A stretch of 64,000 bases of DNA from Bog-756 sp963713625 (GTDB taxonomy: Bacteria > Actinomycetota > Acidimicrobiia > Acidimicrobiales > RAAP-2): contig CAVQMN010000004.1 in the NCBI GenBank assembly GCA_963713625.1, forward strand, positions 434,001-498,000. Direction: 5' to 3'. The notes beneath the pieces were generated by a model that made no database searches, was not told where the DNA came from, and saw only the letters and a list, made by a program, of their open reading frames with translations. Shown here piece after piece: positions 29,116-37,068 of the stretch (positions are counted from its first letter, which is position 1; every line of letters begins with the position of its first letter). The position numbers and the translations under genes are program-made.

Positions 29116-30066
29116 TCAGCCCGGCTCGGAATAGAACTGCCGGAACCACCGGCGGTAGGGCACGACCGGTCCGTCGGCCTTGGTGATCATCGGACGCTCG
29201 CGGTAGATCTTGTGCTCCCAGATGGGCACGTCCTGGGTGAACTGCTCGTTGGTGATCCGGTCGTTGAGCTCGCTGATCGACTGGGTGTCTGCCTCGTCGG
29301 GCAGGGACCTCATCGAAAAGAGCAGGTTCACCTCGGTCATCTGGTCATCGACCGGGGTCTGGGTGATGTAGGTGAGCATCTCGATCGGGTCCTGGCTGAC
29401 CTCGACGGCCACGATCCCCGGTCCGCACGTGGTCGTCGTGGTCTGGATCTCATACCCGGCCACGTCGACCGCGGTCACCTTGAGGCTCTGCTCGACGACC
29501 ATGGAAGGACCGTCGAACCGCACCTCGAAGTGGTCGCGATCCGGTCGTTCCATATCGTGGACGGCCAGGAAGTGGGAGCGGTCGATGATGTTCTCGGTCA
29601 GGTCCTGGACATGGACACGGACTCGGTAGGTGTTGCACCGCCAGGGCGTCCAGTCGTCCTCGTCGGGCCGGTAGCCGATCACGTCGTAGCTCGGCGGCGC
29701 GTCCTCGGCGTGATGCCAGACGAAGATGCGACCGTTGCGCTCACAGACCGGCCAGGCCCGGGCCGCGGCCCGTGGCGTCCGGTCCAGGCCCGGCACCTCC
29801 ACCAGCCGGCCGTCGCCGGCAAACCGCCAGCCGTGGAAGGGACAGGCCAGGCCGTCACCGCATACACGACCGCCGACGCCCAGATGGGCGCCGAGGTGGG
29901 GGCAGTGGGCATCGAAGACCCGGGCCACCCCGTCCTCACCCCGGAAGAGCACCAACTCGCGTCCGAGGTAGGACACCGCCTCCACGCCGCCCGGCCCCAG
30001 ATCGGCCCCGGCCCCGACACTGAACCAGCCGTTGGGGGCGGCGGGAAACGGATACCGGGAGGCCAT
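29116..30066 (-). CDS. Rieske [2Fe-2S] non-heme iron oxygenase, KshA-like
   Basis: A 316-residue oxygenase subunit. Rieske ligands are CPH in DAHCPHLGAH (about residues 50-54) and CPFHGW (about 69-74). The mononuclear iron site is suggested by ENIIDRSHFLAVHD, the same layout as 3-ketosteroid 9-alpha-hydroxylase KshA and cholesterol 7-desaturase-type enzymes. It would need a reductase, not present here. The ATG at 30066 follows AGGGGG and a TACCGT box (30076-30081); the longer frame to 30183 is not protein-like. A steroid or terpenoid substrate is plausible but unproven. Confidence 0.88.
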   Translation of the reverse strand: MASRYPFPAAPNGWFSVGAGADLGPGGVEAVSYLGRELVLFRGEDGVARVFDAHCPHLGAHLGVGGRVCGDGLACPFHGWRFAGDGRLVEVPGLDRTPRAAARAWPVCERNGRIFVWHHAEDAPPSYDVIGYRPDEDDWTPWRCNTYRVRVHVQDLTENIIDRSHFLAVHDMERPDRDHFEVRFDGPSMVVEQSLKVTAVDVAGYEIQTTTTTCGPGIVAVEVSQDPIEMLTYITQTPVDDQMTEVNLLFSMRSLPDEADTQSISELNDRITNEQFTQDVPIWEHKIYRERPMITKADGPVVPYRRWFRQFYSEPG

Positions 30067-30181
30067 CGCCCCCCTACGGTAGCCTTGGACACCTGTCCAG
30101 ACGACGGCTGGACATCGATCCACCGGGGCGGCCGCCACGGCATGGGCAGGCGAGACACCCGGCCGGCCCAGGAGGTTCACC

Positions 30182-30445
30182 ATGGCCAGTGACCACGAGT
30201 TGTTCGATCAGCTGGGCCTGGTCCTCGAGCCTCGCCCGGCCTGGAGGTACGAACCATCGACCACGCCGGGGGTCCAGCCGTCGTGGTGTCTCGTCGTCGG
30301 CGGGGAGATCCGGCTCAGCGCCACGGTCATCGACGGCGTCCACTCGGCCTATCTCCCCGACGATGACCGGGAGATCGACTTCGACGGTCGCGACGATCTC
30401 ATCGCCTGGATCGACGAGAACGAGGACCGGTTCGATCGTCCGTGA
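30182..30445 (+). CDS. conserved-looking hypothetical protein
   Basis: An 87-residue acidic cytoplasmic protein (YEPSTTPGVQPSWCLVVGGEIRLSATV..., ending WIDENEDRFDRP). I do not recognise a family. A strong AGGAGG box 6 bases before the ATG supports expression. It reads divergently from the Rieske gene and lies upstream of the ArsR promoter. Confidence 0.7.
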   Translation: MASDHELFDQLGLVLEPRPAWRYEPSTTPGVQPSWCLVVGGEIRLSATVIDGVHSAYLPDDDREIDFDGRDDLIAWIDENEDRFDRP

Positions 30446-30466
30446 CCGTGGCACCACCGTGCCATT

Positions 30467-30504
30467 CCATGAGCACGACGGAGCTCCATGAGCACGACGG
30501 AGCT
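30467..30504. repeat. 19-bp perfect tandem duplication
   Basis: Two head-to-tail copies (30467-30485 and 30486-30504) of a unit beginning CCATGAGC and ending GGAGCT, between the small hypothetical gene and the ArsR promoter. No spacer, no mismatch. Confidence 0.95.
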
Positions 30505-30509
30505 ATTAA

Positions 30510-30565
30510 ACCGTTTGGTTGACAACGGTCGGAGGCCCGCCTAGTATTCAACCCGATGGTTGAGA
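30510..30565 (+). promoter_or_regulatory. canonical promoter with overlapping inverted repeats upstream of arsR-type gene
   Basis: TTGACA (30519-30524), 17-bp spacer and TAGTAT (30542-30547) form an almost consensus housekeeping promoter. The start ATG at 30556 is only 8 bases past the -10 box, so the message should be leaderless or nearly so. ACCGTT...AACGGT (arms about 30511-30530) encloses the -35 box; TCAACC-CGAT-GGTTGA (30548-30563) encloses the start codon. The half-site TGGTTGA occurs in both, spaced about 40 bp. This fits autorepression by the ArsR protein. Confidence 0.78.
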
Positions 30566-30915
30566 ACGGAAGCGGGACCCTGGCGATGGAGGACGGGCTG
30601 GGCGCGGTGTTCGCCGCCCTGGCCGATCCGACCCGCCGGGCCATGGTGGAGCGGCTGGCGTCGGGTGAGGCCACGGTCAGCGAGTTGGCCCAGCCCTTCC
30701 CCATCAGCATCCAGGCCGTGTCCAAGCACCTCCGGGTGCTGCAGGAGGCGGGCCTGATCACCAGAAGCCGGCGGGCCCAGGAGCGGCCGTGCCGGCTCCG
30801 GCCGGAGACGCTGGCCTCGGCCAGCGGGTGGCTCGACGGGTACCGCCAGCTCTGGGAGGCCAGCTTCGACAACCTCGATGACCACCTGAAACGTCAGAAA
30901 GGATCACCACGATGA
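30556..30915 (+). CDS. ArsR-family (metalloregulator-like) HTH transcriptional regulator
   Basis: A 119-residue winged-helix repressor: FAALADPTRRAMVERLASGEATVSELAQPF, then ISIQAVSKHLRVLQEAGLI. No Cys-based metal site is visible, so it is of the non-metal ArsR group that pairs with SRPBCC genes. ATGA overlap with the next gene. Its own start codon lies inside an inverted repeat that probably serves as operator. Confidence 0.92.
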   Translation: MVENGSGTLAMEDGLGAVFAALADPTRRAMVERLASGEATVSELAQPFPISIQAVSKHLRVLQEAGLITRSRRAQERPCRLRPETLASASGWLDGYRQLWEASFDNLDDHLKRQKGSPR

Positions 30916-31349
30916 CCGACGAGGGCACCTACATCTCGATCACCCGGACATTCGACGCCCCACCCGACGAGGTGTTCCGCGCCTGGACGACGCCGGCCAT
31001 CTTCGGCAGCTGGTTCGGGACGGCGGCCACCACGGTGGAGGACGTCTCCATGGATCTGCGGGTGGGCGGTGATTGGCGGGCACGGATGGTCCTGCCCGAC
31101 GGCATGGAGATCGGCTGGCACGGGTCCTATCAGGAGGTCGAGGCCCCGACCCGACTGGTCATGACCCTGAGCGACCGCCCCGGCGACCAGTTCGAACTGG
31201 TGACCGTGGAACTGAAGGGCGTGGGCGCGGGAACCGAGATGACCTTCACCCAGTCGGGCGGGAACATGCCCCCGGAGAACTACGCCCAGGCCGAAGAAGG
31301 CTGGAAGACCTTCTTCGACGACCTGCAGGCCGGGCTGTCAGCGGGGTAG
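30912..31349 (+). CDS. SRPBCC/AHSA1-family protein
   Basis: A 145-residue Aha1/SRPBCC-fold protein: ISITRTFDAPPDEVFRAWTTPAIFGSWFG at the N-terminus and GWKTFFDDLQAGL at the C-terminus. ArsR-SRPBCC gene pairs are common in actinobacteria; the ligand or chaperone role is not established. Four-base overlap with the ArsR gene shows a single operon. Confidence 0.92.
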   Translation: MTDEGTYISITRTFDAPPDEVFRAWTTPAIFGSWFGTAATTVEDVSMDLRVGGDWRARMVLPDGMEIGWHGSYQEVEAPTRLVMTLSDRPGDQFELVTVELKGVGAGTEMTFTQSGGNMPPENYAQAEEGWKTFFDDLQAGLSAG

Positions 31350-31384
31350 CGGCGGGAGCGGAGCGGGGGCGAACGCCGCTGCCC

Positions 31385-32176
31385 TCAGCTTCGGCCGCCG
31401 AAGATGCGCAACAGGGCCAGGTAGACCATGGCCGAGGAGAGCAGCAGGGAGAAGGCTGAATACCACTCCGCATCGGCGCTCAGGTGGCTGGCCTCCGCCC
31501 GGTAGGCGAAGTCGTAGTCGACGAACAGGTTCATCACGGCCAGGAAGAGGTACAGCACGCCGAAGATGATCACCCCGCCCAGTCCCGACGCTCCCCATCC
31601 GGTCAGGATGGCCACCACCATCACCGTCAGCAGTCCGAGGGAGGCCACCATCGTGGTCTGGATGAACCGGTGGCCCACCCGGACCAGGCCGGTCCGGTAG
31701 CAGAACCACACGCCCCCGACCACAGCCAGGGTCCCGGCCACGGCCAGGGTGACCACGTGCTGACCCTGGTCGGCGTAGAAGCGGGAGAGCACACCCAACA
31801 ACGCGCCTTCGGAGATGGCGAACACGGGGGCCAGCACCTTGGCCCGCGCCGGCCGGAACGACGCCCACAGGCCGGCTCCGAAGGCGACGATCAGCAACGG
31901 CCAGATCACGCCGAGCGGGAGATTGACGGCATAGGCGGCGGCGCCCACGATGAAGGCCAGGGCCCCGAGGAGTCCGGCCTTGTTGAAGGCACCGTCAGCG
32001 GTGAACGTCCGGACGGCCGGGACGGCCGGGGTGGGAGCCATGGGGTTCGGGGCGACGGGAGCGGGCGCGTCCAGCACGGCGGTCGAACCGCCCGGACGGG
32101 GCGGTCCGTAGGCCTCCACCATGCGCTGGTAGTTCGAGGCGGATCCGAACGATCCCCGGTTGTTGGCTGCGGCCAT
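31385..32176 (-). CDS. Bax inhibitor-1/YccA-family membrane protein
   Basis: A 263-residue integral membrane protein: an N-terminal cytoplasmic Pro/Ala-rich stretch (about 1-65), then seven hydrophobic segments beginning AGLLGALAFIVGAAAYAV, with VLAPVFAISEGALLGVLSRFY and FVDYDFAYRAEASHL, typical of the bacterial BI-1-like family. GGAGAAA precedes the ATG. The family is implicated in stress or ion leak; specific role here unknown. Confidence 0.9.
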   Translation of the reverse strand: MAAANNRGSFGSASNYQRMVEAYGPPRPGGSTAVLDAPAPVAPNPMAPTPAVPAVRTFTADGAFNKAGLLGALAFIVGAAAYAVNLPLGVIWPLLIVAFGAGLWASFRPARAKVLAPVFAISEGALLGVLSRFYADQGQHVVTLAVAGTLAVVGGVWFCYRTGLVRVGHRFIQTTMVASLGLLTVMVVAILTGWGASGLGGVIIFGVLYLFLAVMNLFVDYDFAYRAEASHLSADAEWYSAFSLLLSSAMVYLALLRIFGGRS

Positions 32177-32370
32177 CGTGACGTTTCTCCTGTCTCGGGC
32201 ACGCCGCCGTGGCGCACCGCGGCTCCCGGGTCCCACCTCGGTGGCGGAACGGGTCCGGGGGCCTTCTTCTCCACCCATTCTGCCCGCCTTTCCCCGGTGT
32301 TCGTACGCGGTCGGCCCGTCCAGAGGTGAACGGTGACCCGGGACGCTCCCGCCCCGCCGGGGTGGCGGTC

Positions 32371-32826
32371 TCAGCTCACCAGCACATCGGGTCGGGGGAA
32401 ACCTTCGGCCTCACACAGTGCGTAGTACGCCTCGAGGGTGCCGGGGCCGTCGAAGACGCTCTCGATGTTGCCGTCGGCGTCCAGGTTGAGGTTGACCCCG
32501 TACATCTGGAACCACACCTGCGTGTCGTTCTCGATGCACTCGAGGGTGTGCACGGAGCCAGCCGGTTCAAACAGGAACGAGCCGGCGCGGTTCACGTAGT
32601 CGTACTCGCGGTACCGCCAGGCACCGGACATGGTGTAGCCGTAGACCGGGCCGGTGTGGCGATGGGTCTGCACGGCGTACCCGGCCTGGAAGATGTTCTC
32701 CACGATCCACAGTCCCTCGGCCACGTCGACCTGGATCACCTTGAGCTTGTTGCCTCCACCCATCTCCACGAAGGGAAGATCGGTGGATCCACGGTGCTGG
32801 GCCTCGATCGGTGCGTAGGTGCTCAT
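32371..32826 (-). CDS. cupin-fold protein of the 2,4'-dihydroxyacetophenone dioxygenase family
   Basis: A 151-residue cupin: a metal-binding HRHTGPVYGYTMSGAWRYREYDYV (about residues 55-78) with His-x-His and downstream PAGSVHTLEC give the three-His/Glu set of the cupin motifs. DAD-like cupins cleave aryl carbonyl compounds, but many members are uncharacterised. GAGGAGCG lies upstream of the ATG at 32826; the open frame extends further upstream. It sits alone between divergent and convergent neighbours. Confidence 0.82.
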   Translation of the reverse strand: MSTYAPIEAQHRGSTDLPFVEMGGGNKLKVIQVDVAEGLWIVENIFQAGYAVQTHRHTGPVYGYTMSGAWRYREYDYVNRAGSFLFEPAGSVHTLECIENDTQVWFQMYGVNLNLDADGNIESVFDGPGTLEAYYALCEAEGFPRPDVLVS

Positions 32827-32956
32827 GTGCCGCTCCTCGGGTTGTACGTCGAACGTGCGTCTCGATGTCGCCTCAATGTAGGCCGGACAGGGCTGAGGGC
32901 CAAACACACTGGCCCGGATGACCTGGGCATCGCTTCGGACCCCGGGCCGGACGGCG

Positions 32957-33898
32957 CTACGTCGAAGAGATGCGGAGTCCCCGGCGCAGGGCGATCATCA
33001 GTTCCTCGTGCCCACGTCGGGAGACGGCGGCGGTGATGGCCATGCCCGAGCCGTGGAACGTGCCGGGGTACGAGTGCAGCTCGACGGTGCCCCCCGCCTG
33101 CATCATCCGCAGCGCATAGAGGATGCCCTCGTCGCGGAGGGGGTCGAACTCCATCGTCGTCACGTAGGCCGGTGGCAGGTCGCCGAGGTCCGGGGCCAGG
33201 GCCGGCGACGCGTACGGCGAAACGTCACCGGCATCGGGACCCAGGTAGTAGCGCCAGCTCAGTTCGGCGTTCGGCCGGTTCCAGACCGGCGTGTCGATGA
33301 ACGTGCGCATGCTGACCGTCTCCAGGCGGTGATCGAGCTCGGGGATCCCGAGGAACTGGAAGCAGATCTTCGGCCCGCCCCGATCCCGGGCTAGCAGGGC
33401 CACGGCGGCGGAGAGTCCACCCCCGGCGCTATGGCCACCCACGGCCACCCGGTCCGGATCGAGACCGAGGGTGGCGGCGTTGGCGTGCATCCACTGCAGG
33501 GTGGCGTAGCAGTCGTCGGTGGCAGCCGGATACGGGTGCTCGGGAGCCAGCCGGTACTCGGGGGTGACCACGACGGCATCGAGGTCCCGGGCCGCCTGGG
33601 TGGCGAAGGCGTGCTCCATGTCGATGGAACCGACCACGAAGCCGCCGCCGTGGATGTCGAGAAGGGACGGCCTGGCCGTGGGGCTGGTGGCCGTCGGCGC
33701 GTACACCCGGACCGGTACCGTTCCCCCGGGGCCGGGTGCGAGATGGTCGCTGATCGTCACCCCGGTGGTGTCGACCCCGCGGTTGAGCGGCTCGAGCAGC
33801 TCGCCGAAGGCGGCGCGTGCCTGGGCCACGTCGTGCAGGTCCCCGGCCGGAAAGAATTCGATGATGGCCGCGAGGTCCGGATCGAAAGCGTAGGGCAC
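32957..33898 (-). CDS. alpha/beta-hydrolase, hormone-sensitive-lipase-like esterase
   Basis: A 313-residue esterase. HGGGF oxyanion motif in LLDIHGGGFVVGS, nucleophile in GHSAGGG, Asp in EFDPLRDEG and His in GTFHGSG complete the catalytic triad. This is the HSL family (family IV) that hydrolyses short-acyl esters. I prefer the GTG at 33898 (VPYAFDPDL), six bases after CAGACT; the ATG at 33946 would place the N-terminus at the edge of a GCCGAY repeat. Confidence 0.87.
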   Translation of the reverse strand: MPYAFDPDLAAIIEFFPAGDLHDVAQARAAFGELLEPLNRGVDTTGVTISDHLAPGPGGTVPVRVYAPTATSPTARPSLLDIHGGGFVVGSIDMEHAFATQAARDLDAVVVTPEYRLAPEHPYPAATDDCYATLQWMHANAATLGLDPDRVAVGGHSAGGGLSAAVALLARDRGGPKICFQFLGIPELDHRLETVSMRTFIDTPVWNRPNAELSWRYYLGPDAGDVSPYASPALAPDLGDLPPAYVTTMEFDPLRDEGILYALRMMQAGGTVELHSYPGTFHGSGMAITAAVSRRGHEELMIALRRGLRISST

Positions 33899-33947
33899 CG
33901 GTCGAGTCTGGCACGGAGGCGCGCCTGCGTCGAGCAACGACTGCACC

Positions 33948-34001
33948 GCCGACGCCGACGCCGATGCCGACGCCGATGCCGATGCCGCCGCCGATGCCGA
34001 C
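33948..34001. repeat. GCCGAC/GCCGAT hexanucleotide repeat
   Basis: Eight GCCGAY units (six contiguous, then two lone GCC triplets, then two more units), followed by GACGTGACGTCGACGG-like degenerate repeats up to about 34030. Upstream of the esterase gene; non-coding in the preferred model. Confidence 0.9.
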
Positions 34002-34033
34002 GTGACGTCGACGGCGACGTGATGTCGACGGGG

Positions 34034-34423
34034 CTAGCTGGTGACGGAGACGTCGGCGCGGACGAATACCTCGAGGAGGCGTTCGGCCCGGCAGTTGATG
34101 GGAGCCCACACGAACTGTTCGGAGTTGGTCAGGTAGCCGAGCAGCACATGGTCACCCGGAGATCGCTCCAGAAGTTGCGCATGGAGGTCGAGAGCGCCTC
34201 GGTCGAGGTCCGATCGATGTTGGAGTCGGACGCATTCGAACTCGCTCCAGAGATACTGCGTCGTTTCCAGCAGGTCGGCACCGGTCACGAAGAAGTTCAC
34301 CACGTCCAAGGCGGCAACGGCACGGTCGTCGACCTGGAACTCGCCCTCCGTGACCGTGGTCAGCACGCCCTCGATCCATCCGGCCGAGGCGAGCAGATGC
34401 CGTTCCCCGCCTCGTTCCGTCAT
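34034..34423 (-). CDS. hypothetical protein
   Basis: A 129-residue cytoplasmic protein I cannot assign. The sequence has protein-like composition: VDDRAVAALDVVNFFVTGADLLETTQYLWSEF, then ERSPGDHVLLGYL and VRADVSVTS, with mixed helices and no membrane segment. An AT-rich patch upstream (AAAACCTTAC, about 34451-34460) holds a TAAGGT -10-like box on the minus strand. Antisense frames of the ABC gene run over the same DNA and are ignored. Confidence 0.6.
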   Translation of the reverse strand: MTERGGERHLLASAGWIEGVLTTVTEGEFQVDDRAVAALDVVNFFVTGADLLETTQYLWSEFECVRLQHRSDLDRGALDLHAQLLERSPGDHVLLGYLTNSEQFVWAPINCRAERLLEVFVRADVSVTS

Positions 34424-34583
34424 CCGTTCGTCACCCCGTTCTCCACCCGCAAAACCTTACAAAGCCGGCCTGGCGGGCCGGGTGATGGGCGAAGGCGTGG
34501 GACGGCAACCGGGGGGATAGCCCCACCCCGAATCACCGGACAGCCACATTCCATCGGCCGAGGCGCCGTCATACGGTGGATCC

Positions 34584-34610
34584 ATGCTCATCCCCGGCTT
34601 CGCCCCATGA
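34584..34610 (+). CDS. possible 8-codon leader peptide upstream of the ABC transporter
   Basis: ATG at 34584 is six bases after TACGGT (34572-34577), the same spacing as leaderless genes in this window. It would encode MLIPGFAP and its TGA overlaps the ATG of the ABC ATPase (ATGA). No independent support; chance is possible in a GC-rich genome. Confidence 0.3.
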   Translation: MLIPGFAP

Positions 34611-35584
34611 CGCTCACCATGTCCACGGAGACGGAACACCGACCCGATGCCGGCGGTGCCTGGGCCGTCGAGACCCACGGACTGACCAAGCGGTTCGGCG
34701 ACAACATCGCGGTGAACGACGTCGAGCTCCTGGTCCCCCGGGGCTGCGCCTTCGGCTACCTGGGTCCGAACGGCGCCGGGAAGACCACCCTCATCCGGAC
34801 CCTGCTCGGGCTCACCCGGGCCGACGGCGGCACCATGCACCTGCTCGGCCACGCCGTGCCCCGGCACCGGGCCACCGCCCTGGCCCGGGTGGGGGCCATC
34901 GTCGACGAGCCCCGGTTCCACGGACATCTGACCGGTCGGCAGAACCTCCAGATCCTGGCCGCGGCCCGGGAGCCGGCGGCCAAGCCGCGGATCGGGCCGT
35001 CCCTCGAGCGGGTCGGGATGTCCCACCGGGCTGACGACAAGGTCGCCAAGTACTCGATGGGGATGCGCCAGCGTCTGGGGGTGGCGGCCTGCCTGATCGG
35101 TGACCCCCAGCTCCTGATCCTGGACGAACCGATGAACGGGCTGGATCCGGCCGGCATGCAGGACATGCGGGACATGATCCTGGCCCTGGTGGCCGAGGGC
35201 CGCACGGTCGTGCTCTCCTCCCACCTGCTCGACGAAGTCGAGCGCACCTGTGACGCGGTGGCCATCGTGGACCGGGGGAAGGTCATCCGCCAGGGGGCGA
35301 TCGCCGACCTGCTGGCCGGGTCCTCCTTCGTGGTGGATGTCGAGTGCTCCGAGCCGTCCCGGGCCGGCGAGCTGGTCAACGGCATCGCCGTCAGTGCCGA
35401 GGTCCGGATCGGTCCCCAGGGCCTCGGCATCACCCTGCCCGCGGGCACCGGGCGTGACGTCATCGCCGAGATCAACCGCATCCTGGTGGGAGGCGGCGTT
35501 TCGGTGTACCGGCTCCAGGAGGTCCAGACCTCGCTCGAGTCATGGTTCCTGCAGGTCACCAGCCGATTGGGGGCGTCCGAATGA
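34607..35584 (+). CDS. ABC transporter ATP-binding protein
   Basis: A 325-residue ATPase: Walker A GPNGAGKTT, signature MGMRQRLGVA, Walker B LLILDEPMNGLDPAG, and H-loop LLSSHLLDEVE-type segment. The C-terminal ~100 residues form the extra domain of ABC-2/antibiotic-type exporters. ATG 34607 overlaps the possible leader stop; ATG 34619 is an alternative. Its stop overlaps the permease start. Confidence 0.92.
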   Translation: MTLTMSTETEHRPDAGGAWAVETHGLTKRFGDNIAVNDVELLVPRGCAFGYLGPNGAGKTTLIRTLLGLTRADGGTMHLLGHAVPRHRATALARVGAIVDEPRFHGHLTGRQNLQILAAAREPAAKPRIGPSLERVGMSHRADDKVAKYSMGMRQRLGVAACLIGDPQLLILDEPMNGLDPAGMQDMRDMILALVAEGRTVVLSSHLLDEVERTCDAVAIVDRGKVIRQGAIADLLAGSSFVVDVECSEPSRAGELVNGIAVSAEVRIGPQGLGITLPAGTGRDVIAEINRILVGGGVSVYRLQEVQTSLESWFLQVTSRLGASE

Positions 35585-36777
35585 CGACGACATCTGATGT
35601 GATCTCCTCGGCGCCGGCTCCGATCCAGCTCGGCCGGGCTCCCGACCGCCGCGGGTCGTGGATCCCGACCGGCGGGATGATCACCACCCGGTTCATGGAG
35701 CTGCGAAAGCGGCGCGGTCTCATGGTGGCCCTGATCTTCGTCACCATCGTCATCCCCGCCGTCTTCCTGGTCATCCGCCTCCTGACCCACGCCATCGCCC
35801 CGAAGTCCTACGGGCCGGCCGGCGGGGAGGCCATCTTCAACGCCCTGGTGGCCGGCGTGATCTATGTCTTCGGCTTCATCGTGGCCGCCACCCTGGGCTG
35901 CACGGCCGGGTCGATCGACCTCACCGAGGGGATGTTCCGCCACCTGGTGGTGACCGGGCGCTCGCGACTGGCGCTCTATCTGGCCCGGATACCGGCGGGC
36001 CTGGCCATCGTGGTGCCGCTGGTGGCCATCGGGTTCACCCTGGTGTGTGCCGTCTGCGTGTTCGCCGCACCCACCCAGGTGAACTACCAGGGCGCGGCCG
36101 TGCCCGCCGGACTGTCCGAGACCGGTCTGCAGCACTGGGCTTTCGACCACCCGGACCAGGTGATCTGCGACTTCGACTACCAGGGGGGCTCCCCTGCCGT
36201 CACCAACGTCCTCAGCTCCGACGACGTCCCGTGCAACGGCCGCGGCGGTGGAGTCGTGATCACCAAAGGAGGCCCTCCCGGTTCGACAACGACTCCGCCG
36301 CCGACCCCGGCCATGATCAGGACGGCGGCGGTCCTGATGGCCAGGCAGAACTACGCCGACTATTCGAGGATCTACCTGTCCCCGTCGGTCGGGCTCATGA
36401 TCCGCACCGGCTTGTGGGTCGAGCTCGAGGTCGCCGTGGGCTTCATCGTCGGTCTCGGACTCGGATCGCTGCTCGGGCAGCGGACCGTCGCCGTCATCTT
36501 GATGATCGTCCTGGAGATCGTCCTCACGCCCATCGTGATCCGGGCCAACATCCCCCACCTGATCAATCTCCAGCGGTCGGTGGTGGGGCTGGCCGTCGAC
36601 CACCTCGAACCGTCGGGACTGGGCTTCGTCTTCGGAGGGGGCGGGGGGCCCGGAGGCGGCCAAGGCACCTCCCAGCTGGTGCCGGAGTCGAGGACGGTCT
36701 CGGTCTTCGTCATCATCGCCTGGCTGGTGGGCTGGACCGCCCTCGGTGCCTGGCGGATGGTGAAGCGGGACGCCTGA
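35581..36777 (+). CDS. ABC-2-type transporter permease
   Basis: A 398-residue membrane protein. Hydrophobic segments include VALIFVTIVIPAVFLVIRL (about 47-66), ALVAGVIYVFGFIVAATLG, IPAGLAIVVPLVAIGFTLV, VAVGFIVGLGLGSLLG, VAVILMIVLEIVLTPIV and the last VFVIIAWLVGWTALG; a Gly/Pro-rich external loop (FGGGGGPGGGQG) precedes the last helix. Six-TM export permease matching the upstream ATPase (ATGA overlap). Substrate unknown. Confidence 0.88.
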   Translation: MTTTSDVISSAPAPIQLGRAPDRRGSWIPTGGMITTRFMELRKRRGLMVALIFVTIVIPAVFLVIRLLTHAIAPKSYGPAGGEAIFNALVAGVIYVFGFIVAATLGCTAGSIDLTEGMFRHLVVTGRSRLALYLARIPAGLAIVVPLVAIGFTLVCAVCVFAAPTQVNYQGAAVPAGLSETGLQHWAFDHPDQVICDFDYQGGSPAVTNVLSSDDVPCNGRGGGVVITKGGPPGSTTTPPPTPAMIRTAAVLMARQNYADYSRIYLSPSVGLMIRTGLWVELEVAVGFIVGLGLGSLLGQRTVAVILMIVLEIVLTPIVIRANIPHLINLQRSVVGLAVDHLEPSGLGFVFGGGGGPGGGQGTSQLVPESRTVSVFVIIAWLVGWTALGAWRMVKRDA

Positions 36778-36822
36778 GCCCGTGCGGCGACCCCGGCCTC
36801 ACGGGCCGGCGGATGATCGGCG

Positions 36823-36996
36823 TCAGGCGCCGGCTTCCCAGAAGAAGGAGAACTCGACGGTGTCCTCCTCGTCGCGTTGACCGGTGGACACCAGTCGCCA
36901 GCCGGCCTCGGCGTACGTGTTCAGATGGCTCTGCACCCGCTTCTCGAACCGACGGTCGCGAAGACTTACCGCCAGGGCACTGTACGTGTAGCGCAC
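36823..36996 (-). CDS. DUF4177-like small protein
   Basis: A 57-residue protein starting at GTG 36996: VRYTYSALAVSL..., then HLNTYAEAGWRLVSTGQR and FSFFWEAGA. The order of a short N-terminal strand, helix, AGWRLV and a C-terminal strand is that of DUF4177. GGGAGG lies about six bases upstream of the start. Function unknown. It is convergent with the ABC permease. Confidence 0.72.
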   Translation of the reverse strand: MRYTYSALAVSLRDRRFEKRVQSHLNTYAEAGWRLVSTGQRDEEDTVEFSFFWEAGA

Positions 36997-37068
36997 CGTT
37001 GCCTCCCTTCAACTCTCGGGTGCCACTGTACGGGGCCGGTCACAGATGAGGGCGTAACGTGAACGCTC

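Noticed and set aside
34756..36663. Minus-strand frame opposite the ABC transporter genes
   Set aside because: Shadow of the ATPase and permease; Asp/Arg/Gly-rich and without motifs.
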